Shown here: in pieces, positions 1 through 6,387 of the stretch | Position numbering within the stretch: position 1 is the stretch's first letter | How the letters are laid out: the number at the start of each line of letters is the position of its first letter | Assembly (NCBI GenBank): GCA_016929355.1 | Contig: JAFGJA010000617.1 | Coordinates: 1 to 6,469 of the forward strand | From: Anaerolineae bacterium | GTDB taxonomy: Bacteria > Chloroflexota > Anaerolineae > Aggregatilineales > Aggregatilineaceae | DNA length: 6,469 nt | Direction: 5' to 3' | The notes under the pieces: model-generated | The model's database searches: none | What the model was told of the DNA's origin: nothing | Seen by the model: only the letters and a program-made list of their open reading frames with translations | Program-made: the position numbers and the translations under genes

Positions 1-330
1 CTGCTCAAAAATGAACGCGAACGCCTGCCGGAGCGCGAGGTCCGTGCGACCACATTCCGGTTGGGGCGGGTATCGATGGCGGTGCGGCGGTGGGGACTGA
101 CAGACGAAGGCACAGAAAACCGTGTCAAGCTGCCGGTGGATGGTGGCAAACGGATATTTGGCCCCCGCAGCGTGTACAAATCCTTGCAGCCAAATCAAAC
201 GTACATCGCCTATTACGTGCCGGTGTGGACATGGTGGGGCTATCGCCTGTTGAGCGTTGAGCCGCGAGAGGCGGAGCAAATGAAAACGAAACAACCGCCC
301 CGGCGCAAAACGAAAGGCAAACGCGGGTAA
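1..330 (+). CDS. C-terminal part of a hypothetical protein with a basic tail (5' end outside window)
   Basis: The reading frame is open from the first base of the window and ends at TAA 328-330, so 109 C-terminal residues are visible and the true start lies upstream. A TTG at 61 and an ATG at 76 exist in frame, but neither has a persuasive ribosome site and the upstream codons read as ordinary coding sequence, so I treat the gene as partial. The visible part starts with a charged helix-like stretch (KNERERLPEREVR), followed by a probably beta-rich segment with many V, Y and W residues (YIAYYVPVWTWWGYRLLSVEP). It ends in a 16-residue tail in which eight residues are Lys or Arg. This arrangement is reminiscent of the cytosolic C-terminal domain of small membrane-anchored proteins, but I do not recognise the family. 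It converges with the minus-strand gene that ends at 441. Confidence 0.65.
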   Translation: MLKNERERLPEREVRATTFRLGRVSMAVRRWGLTDEGTENRVKLPVDGGKRIFGPRSVYKSLQPNQTYIAYYVPVWTWWGYRLLSVEPREAEQMKTKQPPRRKTKGKRG

Positions 331-347
331 TAATAGATTTCGCCCGA

Positions 348-370
348 CATGGGTTATCCATTAACCCGTG
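348..370. terminator. Hairpin just after the first gene, possible transcription end
   Basis: CATGGGTTA (348-356) pairs with TAACCCGTG (362-370) around a 5-nt loop, giving a 9-bp stem with one G-T wobble. It starts 17 bp after the stop codon at 330, between two convergent genes. There is no T-tract on either strand, so it is not a classical intrinsic terminator. A role in ending transcription or protecting 3' ends is inferred from position only. Confidence 0.4.
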
Positions 371-379
371 CTGATGTAC

Positions 380-420
380 CTCACCCCCAGCCCCCTCTCC
401 AGGTTTGGAGAGGGGGAGTC
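380..420. repeat. Dispersed CCCCCTCTCC hairpin element in a convergent gap
   Basis: CCCCCTCTCC (391-400) and GGAGAGGGGG (407-416) form a perfect 10-bp stem with the 6-nt loop AGGTTT. The flanking CCTCACCCCCAG and GAGTCAGGG resemble a very common intergenic repeat (ctcacccccagccccctctcc type) that I recall from chloroflexote and cyanobacterial genomes; that recollection was not checked. It lies between the stops of two convergent genes and could act as a bidirectional terminator-like structure, but it has no adjacent T-run. A differently sequenced element of similar design occurs at 3941-4030. Confidence 0.55.
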
Positions 421-440
421 AGGGTCGCATGGGATCATCC

Positions 441-1442
441 CTACTCCCCCGAACGCGCACGCGATTCCAACGGCGGCACATCCAGCGCATTGTATAACGC
501 CAGGAAATGATTCGGGCCGCGTTCGATGGCGTCGCGCAAACCGTTCAGCCCATGTTCGGCGGCGATGGCGCTCGCGGCGTAGTACCCGACCATATCCACG
601 CACTGCTCGACGGGTTGGCCGGTTTCATGCTCCCGATACCACCCCTCGAACACGGCATCATCCAGCGCGCGTTTATTGCGAGCATCGGCCAGCATCCGGT
701 TCACATACGCCACATAATCGACCATCCGCGCCGCATCAATCCCTAACAATTCGTCATAAAAGGCCGCGTCGTGCCGGTAGCTGAGATACCACGCGATCCC
801 CCGACTCATCAGCCGCGTCTTGAGCCGCCACACGAACGTATCCAGGTTGTAGCCCTGCGTCTGGTAAAACGTATCATACGCCAGCAAAAAGCCTTCGTGA
901 TTGAAAAAGCCATACCGGATCAGATTCGTCAGGCGCGCCAGCGAATATTCTCCGGTGAATTCCTCAACATGCGGGCGTGCTTGCGCGATGTTGATCACCA
1001 TGCCGTGATACGTTTCGCCTTCGGAATCGTAATAGGCGCGCACATACCCAAACGCCGGATACCCGACGACGGTCAGCGCCAGAAGAAATTGCAGATCGGG
1101 CTTGAAACTGGCGGGAAAGAGTTCGTCAACTTCGTGCAGCGCGGCCAAACCGGGCCGGGGATCGGTCAGATCGCGCAGCAGGTCTTCATAAGCGCGGCGG
1201 TGCGTGTAGCACGTTCCCAGTTCATAGGGATCGGCTTCGGTGGCATGACCCTCATCAAAGTAATGGGTCAATTCATCAGTAAGCGTGAAGCCCATACTCA
1301 GCATGTGCTGCGTGGTCAATTCGACCAGGTGAATCCCCGCCGAATTGCGCAAATCAGAAACGCGATCCATCACCCCTTCGGGACTGCGAATAGCGAGCGG
1401 GAGTCGGGCGGCGCTGTCGTCCAATGTGTACTTGATGTTCAT
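441..1442 (-). CDS. Putative gluzincin-like (DUF5700/DUF2268-type) protein with apparently lost zinc ligands
   Basis: This is a 333-residue cytosolic-looking protein with no signal peptide or membrane segment. ATG is at 1442-1440, stop TAG at 443-441, and a GAGG ribosome site (1449-1446) lies close to the ATG. The residue order resembles the putative zinc peptidase families with a central HExxH helix. A strand-rich part ends in GMVINIAQA (147-155), a helix RLTNLIRYGFFNHEGF follows (170-185), then SRGIAWYLS (213-221) where these families have an E-G-[IL]-A motif. A late segment, VGYYAASAI...GLNGLRDAIERGPNHFLALYN (285-318), matches the usual C-terminal signature. In this alignment HExxH is replaced by Y177-G-F-F-N181 and the third ligand Glu by Arg214. 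The alternative HEGFL at 182-186 lacks the second His. I infer a non-catalytic homologue or a wrong family assignment. The frame is intact, and family membership is judged by eye. The gene is divergent from the transporter operon. Confidence 0.8.
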   Translation of the reverse strand: MNIKYTLDDSAARLPLAIRSPEGVMDRVSDLRNSAGIHLVELTTQHMLSMGFTLTDELTHYFDEGHATEADPYELGTCYTHRRAYEDLLRDLTDPRPGLAALHEVDELFPASFKPDLQFLLALTVVGYPAFGYVRAYYDSEGETYHGMVINIAQARPHVEEFTGEYSLARLTNLIRYGFFNHEGFLLAYDTFYQTQGYNLDTFVWRLKTRLMSRGIAWYLSYRHDAAFYDELLGIDAARMVDYVAYVNRMLADARNKRALDDAVFEGWYREHETGQPVEQCVDMVGYYAASAIAAEHGLNGLRDAIERGPNHFLALYNALDVPPLESRARSGE

Positions 1443-1495
1443 AAGCCTCGTTCGGTTAAGTGAATAGGTACTATCCGGTTTTTGTCGTACCCCTC

Positions 1496-1524
1496 ATTGT
1501 ATAAAGGTATGGTATAGTTGGCTA
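1496..1524 (-). promoter_or_regulatory. Candidate sigma70-type promoter for the gene at 441-1442
   Basis: On the minus strand, TAGCCA (1524-1519, 4/6 to TTGACA) is followed by a 17-nt spacer and TACAAT (1501-1496, 5/6 to TATAAT). Transcription would begin near 1489, leaving a leader of about 46 nt before the ATG at 1442. Motif and spacing are good but such matches occur by chance. Confidence 0.35.
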
Positions 1525-1545
1525 GTCTGATTTTACGTTTACATT
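1518..1545 (+). promoter_or_regulatory. Weak candidate promoter for the transporter operon
   Basis: TTGGCT (1518-1523) and TACATT (1540-1545) are separated by 16 nt, each matching four of six consensus bases. If used, the transcript would run through the hairpin repeat at 1562-1685 before reaching the start codon at 1719. It overlaps the minus-strand promoter candidate. Weak evidence. Confidence 0.2.
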
Positions 1546-1561
1546 GATGCACATAACTGAT

Positions 1562-1685
1562 GGAGAAATCAAATAGACTTCGCATGATTTTGTAGGGGAG
1601 CACCTACGTGTGCTCCCAGGCAAAGCCGTGCCAGGCGGACACACTGGTCCGCCCCTACATGAGGCGGTTTTGAATTGATTTCTCC
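1562..1685. repeat. Hairpin repeat copy 1 (124 bp, three internal arms, terminal inverted repeats)
   Basis: Perfect 11-bp terminal inverted repeats GGAGAAATCAA (1562-1572) and TTGATTTCTCC (1675-1685) enclose a second inverted repeat, GTAGG (1592-1596) / CCTAC (1654-1658). Inside are arm A (1596-1603 with 1610-1617, 8 bp), a short extra arm (GGCA 1619-1622 with TGCC 1629-1632) and arm B (1634-1640 with 1647-1653, 7 bp). Each arm has a 6-nt loop. The left flank shares GGAGAAAWCAAATAGA and CGCATGAT with the copies at 4048 and 6388. The size and terminal repeats suggest a non-autonomous, MITE-like element, and no open reading frame is carried. A target duplication is uncertain: TGA occurs at 1558-1560 and 1687-1689, offset by one base on each side. 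The element ends 33 bp before the transporter ATG. Confidence 0.85.
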
Positions 1686-1700
1686 GTGAGCAGCCACTTT

Positions 1701-1706
1701 GAGAGG
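1701..1706 (+). promoter_or_regulatory. Ribosome binding site supporting the ATG at 1719
   Basis: GAGAGG lies 12 nt before ATG 1719-1721, a longish but usable spacing. It argues for this ATG over the in-frame GTG at 1686, which abuts the hairpin repeat and has the repeat's CTCC end directly before it. Confidence 0.5.
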
Positions 1707-1718
1707 TCACAGCACGCT

Positions 1719-3233
1719 ATGCCCCACACGCCTGATTCCGTTACGCCCCCCATTGGCCCCAAAACAGATTACGCGCAGCCTGAAGTAGATTATTCGCAAA
1801 AATGGATGATCATGCTCGCGGTAGCGATGGGCATTTTTCTCGGCACGATTGACGGCAGCATCGTCAATGTGGCGCTGCCCACGCTGCGCGACGATTTCCA
1901 CACCGATCTCGCTACCGTGCAATGGGTGGTTGTCAGCTATCTGCTCGTCCTGACTTCGATGATGCTCGGCATCGGGCGGTTGGGCGATATGCTCGGCAAG
2001 AAAAAAATCTACATGACCGGGATGGTCGTGTTTACGGCGGGATCGCTGTTGTGCGGCCTTGCGCCGACGGTGGGCATGTTGATCACCTTTCGCGTGATTC
2101 AGGGCGCAGGCGCGGTGATGGTCCAGGCGTTGGGGATGGGGATCGTAACCGAAGCGTTTCCGCGCGAAGAACGGGGGCGCGCGTTAGGCATCCTCGGCAC
2201 GGTGGTATCCGTCGGGATCAGCGTAGGGCCAACGCTTGGTGGCTTGCTGATCGGCACGGTGGGCTGGCGCGCGATCTTTCTGGTCAATCTGCCGGTGGGG
2301 ATCGTAGGCGTGTATCTCGTGCGGCGCTATATTCCCGATTGGCGGCCTCCCGGCGGGCAAAAATTCGATATCTGGGGCGCAGCCTTGATCCTGTTCACGC
2401 TGCTGCTGCTGGCGCTCGGCTTGACGCTTGGCCCGAAAAACGACTGGGACACGCTGACCGTGCCGGGTTTGGGTGCGATTCAGATCGCGTGGCTCTTCAT
2501 CGGATCGGCAGTCGGCTTGGCGCTGTTCCTGATCGCCGAACTGCGCATTCACCAACCGATGATCAATTTACACCTGTTCCGCGATTCACTGTTCAGCATC
2601 AGCTTACTCACGGGCGTGATGGTCTTCATCATGGTTTCGGGTACGTTTGTGCTGCCGTTTTACCTGGAAGATGTAAAAGGCTTGAGTACCGCCAAGACCG
2701 GGCTGTATATGGCGGTCTTCCCGGTGGCGCTGGGCATCATCGCGCCCCTGGCCGGGGACCTATCGGACCGCTTCGGCTCGCGCGGGATCGCCCTGATCGG
2801 GTTGGTGGTGAGCGCCGCCGCGTGTGTGGGGATGTCCACCTTAGACGAAAATACCAGCACGCTCGGTTACGTGATCCGCATTTTCCCCCTCGGCTTGGGT
2901 GTGGGCATGTTCCAATCGCCCAACAACAGCGCGATCATGGGCGCGGCGCCGCGCGATCAGATCGGCGTGGTATCGGGCTTGCTCTCGCTCTCGCGCACAT
3001 TCGGGCAGGTGATCGGTGTGCCGATCATGGGTGCGATCTTTGCGAGTCGCGTCCTGGCGGTAGTGGACCTGGGCGCGGGCGTGGATGCCACCGAAGCGCC
3101 GCCCTGGGCGCTGGTCGAAGGCGTGCAGGCGATGTATCTGGCAGTGGGGGGCCTGATCGTGGTCGGGGTTGGTTTCGCGTTGCTGGCGGTGATCATGGAC
3201 CGGCGGCGCAACCTCGGCGGCGGCATAACGTAA
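1719..3233 (+). CDS. DHA2-family (EmrB/QacA-type) 14-TM major facilitator drug:H+ antiporter
   Basis: This 504-residue inner-membrane transporter has the length and 14-helix pattern of DHA2 proton-driven multidrug efflux pumps. Visible signatures are the family D1 motif in the first helix (GTIDGSIVNVALP, 42-54, acidic Asp45), motif A in the loop between helices 2 and 3 (GRLGDMLGKKKI, 86-97) and antiporter motif C (VGISVGPTLGG, 165-175). A second motif-A-like loop, GDLSDRFGSRG, is at 346-356, and the conserved late segment SPNNSAIMGAAPRDQIGVVSG is at 400-420. A soluble N-terminal tail of about 28 residues precedes the first helix. The ATG at 1719 was chosen over the GTG at 1686 because of its ribosome site and because 1686 directly touches a repeat element. 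A membrane protein gene follows after 19 bp, so co-transcription is likely. The substrate cannot be read from sequence. No local regulator gene is visible. Confidence 0.95.
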   Translation: MPHTPDSVTPPIGPKTDYAQPEVDYSQKWMIMLAVAMGIFLGTIDGSIVNVALPTLRDDFHTDLATVQWVVVSYLLVLTSMMLGIGRLGDMLGKKKIYMTGMVVFTAGSLLCGLAPTVGMLITFRVIQGAGAVMVQALGMGIVTEAFPREERGRALGILGTVVSVGISVGPTLGGLLIGTVGWRAIFLVNLPVGIVGVYLVRRYIPDWRPPGGQKFDIWGAALILFTLLLLALGLTLGPKNDWDTLTVPGLGAIQIAWLFIGSAVGLALFLIAELRIHQPMINLHLFRDSLFSISLLTGVMVFIMVSGTFVLPFYLEDVKGLSTAKTGLYMAVFPVALGIIAPLAGDLSDRFGSRGIALIGLVVSAAACVGMSTLDENTSTLGYVIRIFPLGLGVGMFQSPNNSAIMGAAPRDQIGVVSGLLSLSRTFGQVIGVPIMGAIFASRVLAVVDLGAGVDATEAPPWALVEGVQAMYLAVGGLIVVGVGFALLAVIMDRRRNLGGGIT

Positions 3234-3242
3234 TGAAGAAGC

Positions 3243-3248
3243 AGGAGG
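3243..3248 (+). promoter_or_regulatory. Consensus Shine-Dalgarno AGGAGG for the second operon gene
   Basis: AGGAGG lies 4 nt before ATG 3253-3255. It sits in the 19-bp gap after the transporter stop and fixes the start of the downstream gene. Confidence 0.8.
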
Positions 3249-3252
3249 TATT

Positions 3253-3948
3253 ATGGCAAAACAAGTCGGATTTTATGCTGGAATAACCACTGCGATTTTG
3301 ACAGTGATCACTTTGGGATTGGCGCTGCTGGCGGTTCCGATTGCGGGGGCCAACTGCCCCTCCGATTGCATCGACTATCCGTATCTGGACACCGCCGATC
3401 AGTTCCCGCGCGATTATGCCTGGATGATCCCGGCGATACTGCTCACGCTGGCCTATCTGATCCTGATGGTGACGATCCACGCTTCTGCTGCACCAGAGCG
3501 GAAAATAGTCAGCCAGATCGGGGTCGCGCTGGCGGTAATGGCCGCGATCATCCTGATCGGCGATTATTACGTGCAATTTTCCGTCGTGCCGGTGAGTGTG
3601 AAGAATGGCGAAACCGAAGGAATCGCGCTCCTGACCCAATATAATCCGCACGGCATTTTCATCGCGCTGGAGGAAGCGGGCTATCTGCTGATGAGTCTGT
3701 CTTTCCTGTTTATGGCAGGCGTCTTTGCGGCGGAGAAGCGCGTACTGGTGATGATCCGGTGGGTCTTCATCCTGGGCTTTGTGATCCCTATCGTGGCGCT
3801 GATCATCATCTCCGCCATCTATGGTCTAGAGCGATTGGATCGCTTTGAGGTGATCATACTATCAGTGGATTGGCTGGTCTTGCTGGTCAACGGCATTCTT
3901 TTGAGTCGAGTCTTTAGTACTACAGCCGCAGATCAGCCCCCATCCTAA
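3253..3948 (+). CDS. Conserved six-TM integral membrane protein of unknown function
   Basis: The 231-residue product is almost entirely hydrophobic, with six predicted membrane helices near residues 8-30, 56-77, 85-108, 132-158, 166-190 and 198-220. A likely extracytoplasmic loop after helix 1 carries a cysteine pair (C35, C39), followed by YPYLDTADQFPRDYAW. The loop after helix 3 contains ETEGIALLTQYNPHG (120-134), continuing into the helix segment IFIALEEAGYLL. These polar motifs inside a small membrane protein look like family signatures. I have an impression of similar unnamed proteins in Chloroflexota and other bacteria but cannot name a family. The start is fixed by AGGAGG. Tight spacing to the efflux transporter implies one transcript and perhaps a shared physiological role, but no function can be assigned. 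The last codons and the stop lie inside a dispersed repeat-like sequence. Confidence 0.88.
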   Translation: MAKQVGFYAGITTAILTVITLGLALLAVPIAGANCPSDCIDYPYLDTADQFPRDYAWMIPAILLTLAYLILMVTIHASAAPERKIVSQIGVALAVMAAIILIGDYYVQFSVVPVSVKNGETEGIALLTQYNPHGIFIALEEAGYLLMSLSFLFMAGVFAAEKRVLVMIRWVFILGFVIPIVALIIISAIYGLERLDRFEVIILSVDWLVLLVNGILLSRVFSTTAADQPPS

Positions 3949-4030
3949 ATCCTTCCCCCCAAATGAGGGAAGGACTTTAAGCGCGTCTGCTCTTCCCGCC
4001 GCGCCGCATGGGGAAAGGGGGTTTGCCCAT
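3941..4030. repeat. GC-rich dispersed repeat-like segment with hairpins, overlapping the stop codon
   Basis: CCTTCCC (3951-3957) pairs with GGGAAGG (3967-3973) across a 9-nt loop. Next comes CTTCCC (3992-3997), facing GGGGAAAG (4010-4017) as an imperfect second hairpin. The pattern 'cctaaatccttccc...gggaaggacttt' resembles common intergenic repeats that I recall from related genomes; this was not verified. The segment begins inside the last codons of the upstream gene, whose TAA (3946-3948) is part of it. It may help end transcription of the transporter operon, though no T-tract follows the stems. Confidence 0.5.
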
Positions 4031-4047
4031 TCCAGGTGGTCTTTTAT

Positions 4048-4157
4048 TGAGAAAACAAATAGATTCCGCATGATTCTGTAGGGGTGAACCAATGTGTTCA
4101 CCCTGGGCCGACACACTGGTCGGTCCCTACATTATGCGTGTTTGCATTGTTTTCTCC
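4048..4157. repeat. Hairpin repeat copy 2 (110 bp, two internal arms)
   Basis: GAGAAAACAA (4049-4058) and TTGTTTTCTC (4147-4156) form the terminal inverted repeat; the usual first G is T at 4048. A second paired block (CGCAT on the left, ATGCG on the right) and GTAGGG / CCCTAC lie inside it. Arm A is GGGTGAAC/GTTCACCC (4082-4089 with 4096-4103). Arm B is GGCCGAC/GTCGGTC (4106-4112 with 4119-4125) with one G-T wobble. Both loops are 6 nt. The trinucleotide ATT flanks both sides (4046-4048 and 4158-4160), a possible but unproven target duplication. It lies between the convergent membrane-protein and kinase genes. Confidence 0.85.
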
Positions 4158-4204
4158 ATTAGAGGGGCGATCCGGGCGCTTGGCGGAACATGTCGCAGCA
4201 CCGA

Positions 4205-6232
4205 TCACGCCTCATCCAACCGGCGCGGAATCCAGACGGTGAAAACAGTCCCCCGCCCCGGTACGCCTTCACTCTCGACCTCAATCCGCCCCCCATGCTG
4301 CCCCACGATCTCTTTAGCAATCGCCAAACCCAACCCCGTACCCGGCACGCCAGTCTCACGCCCCGCCTGCCCGCGAAAGAACCGCGAGAAAAGTCGCGTC
4401 TGTTCAATAGGTGAAATACCCGGCCCCGTATCCCTGACGCTGAAGCCCACATACGGGTACTCTGCATTCCGATCCAGGTGCGTCCTGACCGTCACCTGAC
4501 CGCCCGCCGACGTGTAATTGATCGCGTTAGTCAACAGGATGCTCAAAACCTGACCTAACAACGCTTCATCTGCGATCACAGTGGGCAAGTTGGGAACCGC
4601 CTGAAAACTCAAAGACAAAGGTTTCTCTTTCGCCATGATCATCCGGTCCGCGACATACTGTTCAGCCAGCGTATTCAGATCAACCGGCTCACGGATAAAT
4701 TGGACTCGCGCTTGATCCAGGCGAGACAGTTGTAGTAAGTTCTCGATGATTTGTTCCAGACGCTCCGTTTCGCGTCTGAGCACGGGTAAATGACGGTGGA
4801 TATGATCAGGCTGCTTCTCAAGTAGATATTGGCGCAGCTTCAGATTCGTAATAGGCGTGCGCAGTTCATGGGTGACATTGGAGACAAATTCATCTTTCAT
4901 GTGGCTCAGGCTGATCAGTTGTTCATTAGCGGCGCGCAATTCAGCCGTGCGCTGTTCAACCAGATGTTCCAGGTGATTGCGGTAATGGGTTAGTTCTTCC
5001 TCGGTGCGTTTGCGTTCAGCGATTTCTTGCTCCAACGCATCAATCGAGATCGCCAGTTGGCTCGTCATTTCATTAAATGCTGCCGCCAACTGCCCGATCT
5101 CGTCGCGGGTTTCGATGGAAGCGCGCACGCTAAAATTACCCTGCCGCACTTCCTGAACGGTGGCGGTCAGGCGGCGAATCGGACGAGTCAGGAATTGAGC
5201 CGACAACAGCGCCACTACAACCGCGCCGATTATCGTCACGACAGCCAGCCCAAACATAAGGCGCTGGGTCGTCGTGACCAGCGACAAGGCAGCCTGCCGA
5301 TCCTGAAAAACAACCACATACCAGTTTAAATCGTCAATGAACTGCGTCGCAGTGATCGAACGGACCTTCATCTGGCTCACCAGGCTGGGTTTGCCGAACA
5401 AAACCATTTCGGTATACGTGTGATCAACTGTCGCCCGCAGCTGCGCTAAAACGTCCGATGAAACCGGCATCGGCGTATTTTTATCCGAATTCCATAAACG
5501 GTTATCGGCCAATAAGATGTAAATACGCAAGTCGCGCAGGTGTGATTCGCCGGTCGTGAGCAAGTAGGACAGGTGGGTTAATTCGTAGGTGACTTTCAAT
5601 ACACCGAGCACCGTTGGCGTATGTTCGGCATAAACCGGGACAGCGATCTCCACACCTAATAAGGCTGTGCTTTCATCAAAGATGGGCTGGCCCACATAAA
5701 TGCTGCCCTGCCCCTCATGATAGGCAGCCTGCCACCATGCCTCATCCGCCTGATAATAATCAGTCGTGCGATCTGTCGTGGCAATCAACCCACCATAACG
5801 ATCCGCGAAGATCACCTCAGCGAATTCTGGGAATACCCCCTGAAAATCCAACAAAGCGAGGGCAGTTGGACTGCTCAGGGCGCTTTGAACCAGTGGATCA
5901 TCGTCATGGGCGGCATACCACTGCTGATTCAACAGCAGCAAGGTATCAATGATCGCCACCTGATCGCCCTCGTAGCTGTCCGATTCGTTTAGCGCCCGTT
6001 CGCGCAATGCCTGATTAACACTCAATGCGATCAGCGCATCCACTTGCCGCGCCAGCAAATCACCCGTAGCTAACGCATCGGAACGCGCAAGATTGTTCAA
6101 GTTTGCGCCCACATCGTTTTTCAAGGCGGCTGTCACCGCCTCGCTGGATAGAATCGCCATACTAGAAATGGCGGCTAATGTGAGCACCAAAAACACAACC
6201 ACCAATTTGACACGCAGGGACAGACCAACCAT
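4205..6232 (-). CDS. Membrane sensor histidine kinase (dCache-HAMP-HisKA-HATPase_c)
   Basis: Numbered from ATG 6232, the protein has 675 residues. Helix 1 (about 9-29) and helix 2 (about 324-348) bracket an extracytoplasmic sensor of about 290 residues. Its YYQADEAWW...GSIYVGQPIFDE...IAVPVY pattern (159-201) is typical of dCache ligand-binding domains. A HAMP domain follows (345-397, TRPIRRL...RDEIGQLAAAFNEM), then a coiled coil (395-444) and the dimerisation/phosphoacceptor H-box VTHELRTP with His455. The ATP-binding domain has the N-box TNAINY (Asn569), G1 DTGPGIS (601-607), the F-box LFSRFF and G2 GTGLGL (631-636). All catalytic motifs are intact, so autophosphorylation is expected. The ligand is unknown. 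A GTG at 6241 would add three residues; ATG 6232 is preferred for its AGGTGG site. No response regulator lies beside it on the side that can be seen. Confidence 0.95.
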   Translation of the reverse strand: MVGLSLRVKLVVVFLVLTLAAISSMAILSSEAVTAALKNDVGANLNNLARSDALATGDLLARQVDALIALSVNQALRERALNESDSYEGDQVAIIDTLLLLNQQWYAAHDDDPLVQSALSSPTALALLDFQGVFPEFAEVIFADRYGGLIATTDRTTDYYQADEAWWQAAYHEGQGSIYVGQPIFDESTALLGVEIAVPVYAEHTPTVLGVLKVTYELTHLSYLLTTGESHLRDLRIYILLADNRLWNSDKNTPMPVSSDVLAQLRATVDHTYTEMVLFGKPSLVSQMKVRSITATQFIDDLNWYVVVFQDRQAALSLVTTTQRLMFGLAVVTIIGAVVVALLSAQFLTRPIRRLTATVQEVRQGNFSVRASIETRDEIGQLAAAFNEMTSQLAISIDALEQEIAERKRTEEELTHYRNHLEHLVEQRTAELRAANEQLISLSHMKDEFVSNVTHELRTPITNLKLRQYLLEKQPDHIHRHLPVLRRETERLEQIIENLLQLSRLDQARVQFIREPVDLNTLAEQYVADRMIMAKEKPLSLSFQAVPNLPTVIADEALLGQVLSILLTNAINYTSAGGQVTVRTHLDRNAEYPYVGFSVRDTGPGISPIEQTRLFSRFFRGQAGRETGVPGTGLGLAIAKEIVGQHGGRIEVESEGVPGRGTVFTVWIPRRLDEA

Positions 6233-6237
6233 AACAG

Positions 6238-6243
6238 CCACCT
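6238..6243 (-). promoter_or_regulatory. Ribosome binding site AGGTGG deciding the kinase start
   Basis: On the minus strand AGGTGG (6243-6238) is one mismatch from AGGAGG and lies 5 nt before ATG 6232-6230. The alternative GTG (6241-6239) sits inside this motif and would have to rely on an AGGGA further upstream. Confidence 0.55.
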
Positions 6244-6330
6244 ATCCCTTTCAAGGCGATAAAGATAATGTTGTCATAGCGTATTGGCCCACCACAAAAC
6301 GCTTGAATACCTCATACCTATGCCTTTCTC

Positions 6331-6345
6331 TCGGTGAATCACCGA
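6331..6345. promoter_or_regulatory. Palindrome upstream of the kinase gene, candidate operator
   Basis: TCGGTG-AAT-CACCGA is a perfect 6+6 inverted repeat, 99 bp before the kinase ATG. It is next to a short direct repeat, ATACCTC-ATACCTA (6308-6321). Such symmetry suits a dimeric regulator, but no matching regulator gene is in the window and chance is possible. I could not identify a convincing promoter for the kinase between 6233 and 6387. Confidence 0.3.
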
Positions 6346-6387
6346 AAAACAACTTGGGGTAAAGAAAATTGCAGAGGATTTGCTCAT

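Noticed and set aside
887..901. HEGFL at residues 182-186 as an HExxH metalloprotease site
   Set aside because: The second histidine is Leu, and the motif is offset by five residues from where the helix alignment would put the metal site.
771..1463. 230-codon plus-strand frame antisense to the gene at 441-1442
   Set aside because: No ribosome site or recognisable domain. It mirrors the codon pattern of the minus-strand gene, which has better composition and a ribosome site.
1922..3286. 454-codon plus-strand open frame inside the transporter gene
   Set aside because: It is a shadow in another frame: its product is R/G/D/H-rich with no family signature, while the transporter frame has all MFS motifs.
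3233..3286. 17-codon open frame starting at the TAATG overlap with the transporter stop
   Set aside because: It overlaps the AGGAGG and start of the next gene, has no clear ribosome site and probably reflects chance.
4092..4499. Plus-strand frames running from repeat copy 2 into the kinase gene
   Set aside because: Antisense shadows of the kinase C-terminus, beginning inside a repeat.
6233..6387. Kinase promoter
   Set aside because: Several TTG- and TAT-like hexamers exist on the minus strand, but none combine good matches with 16-18 nt spacing.
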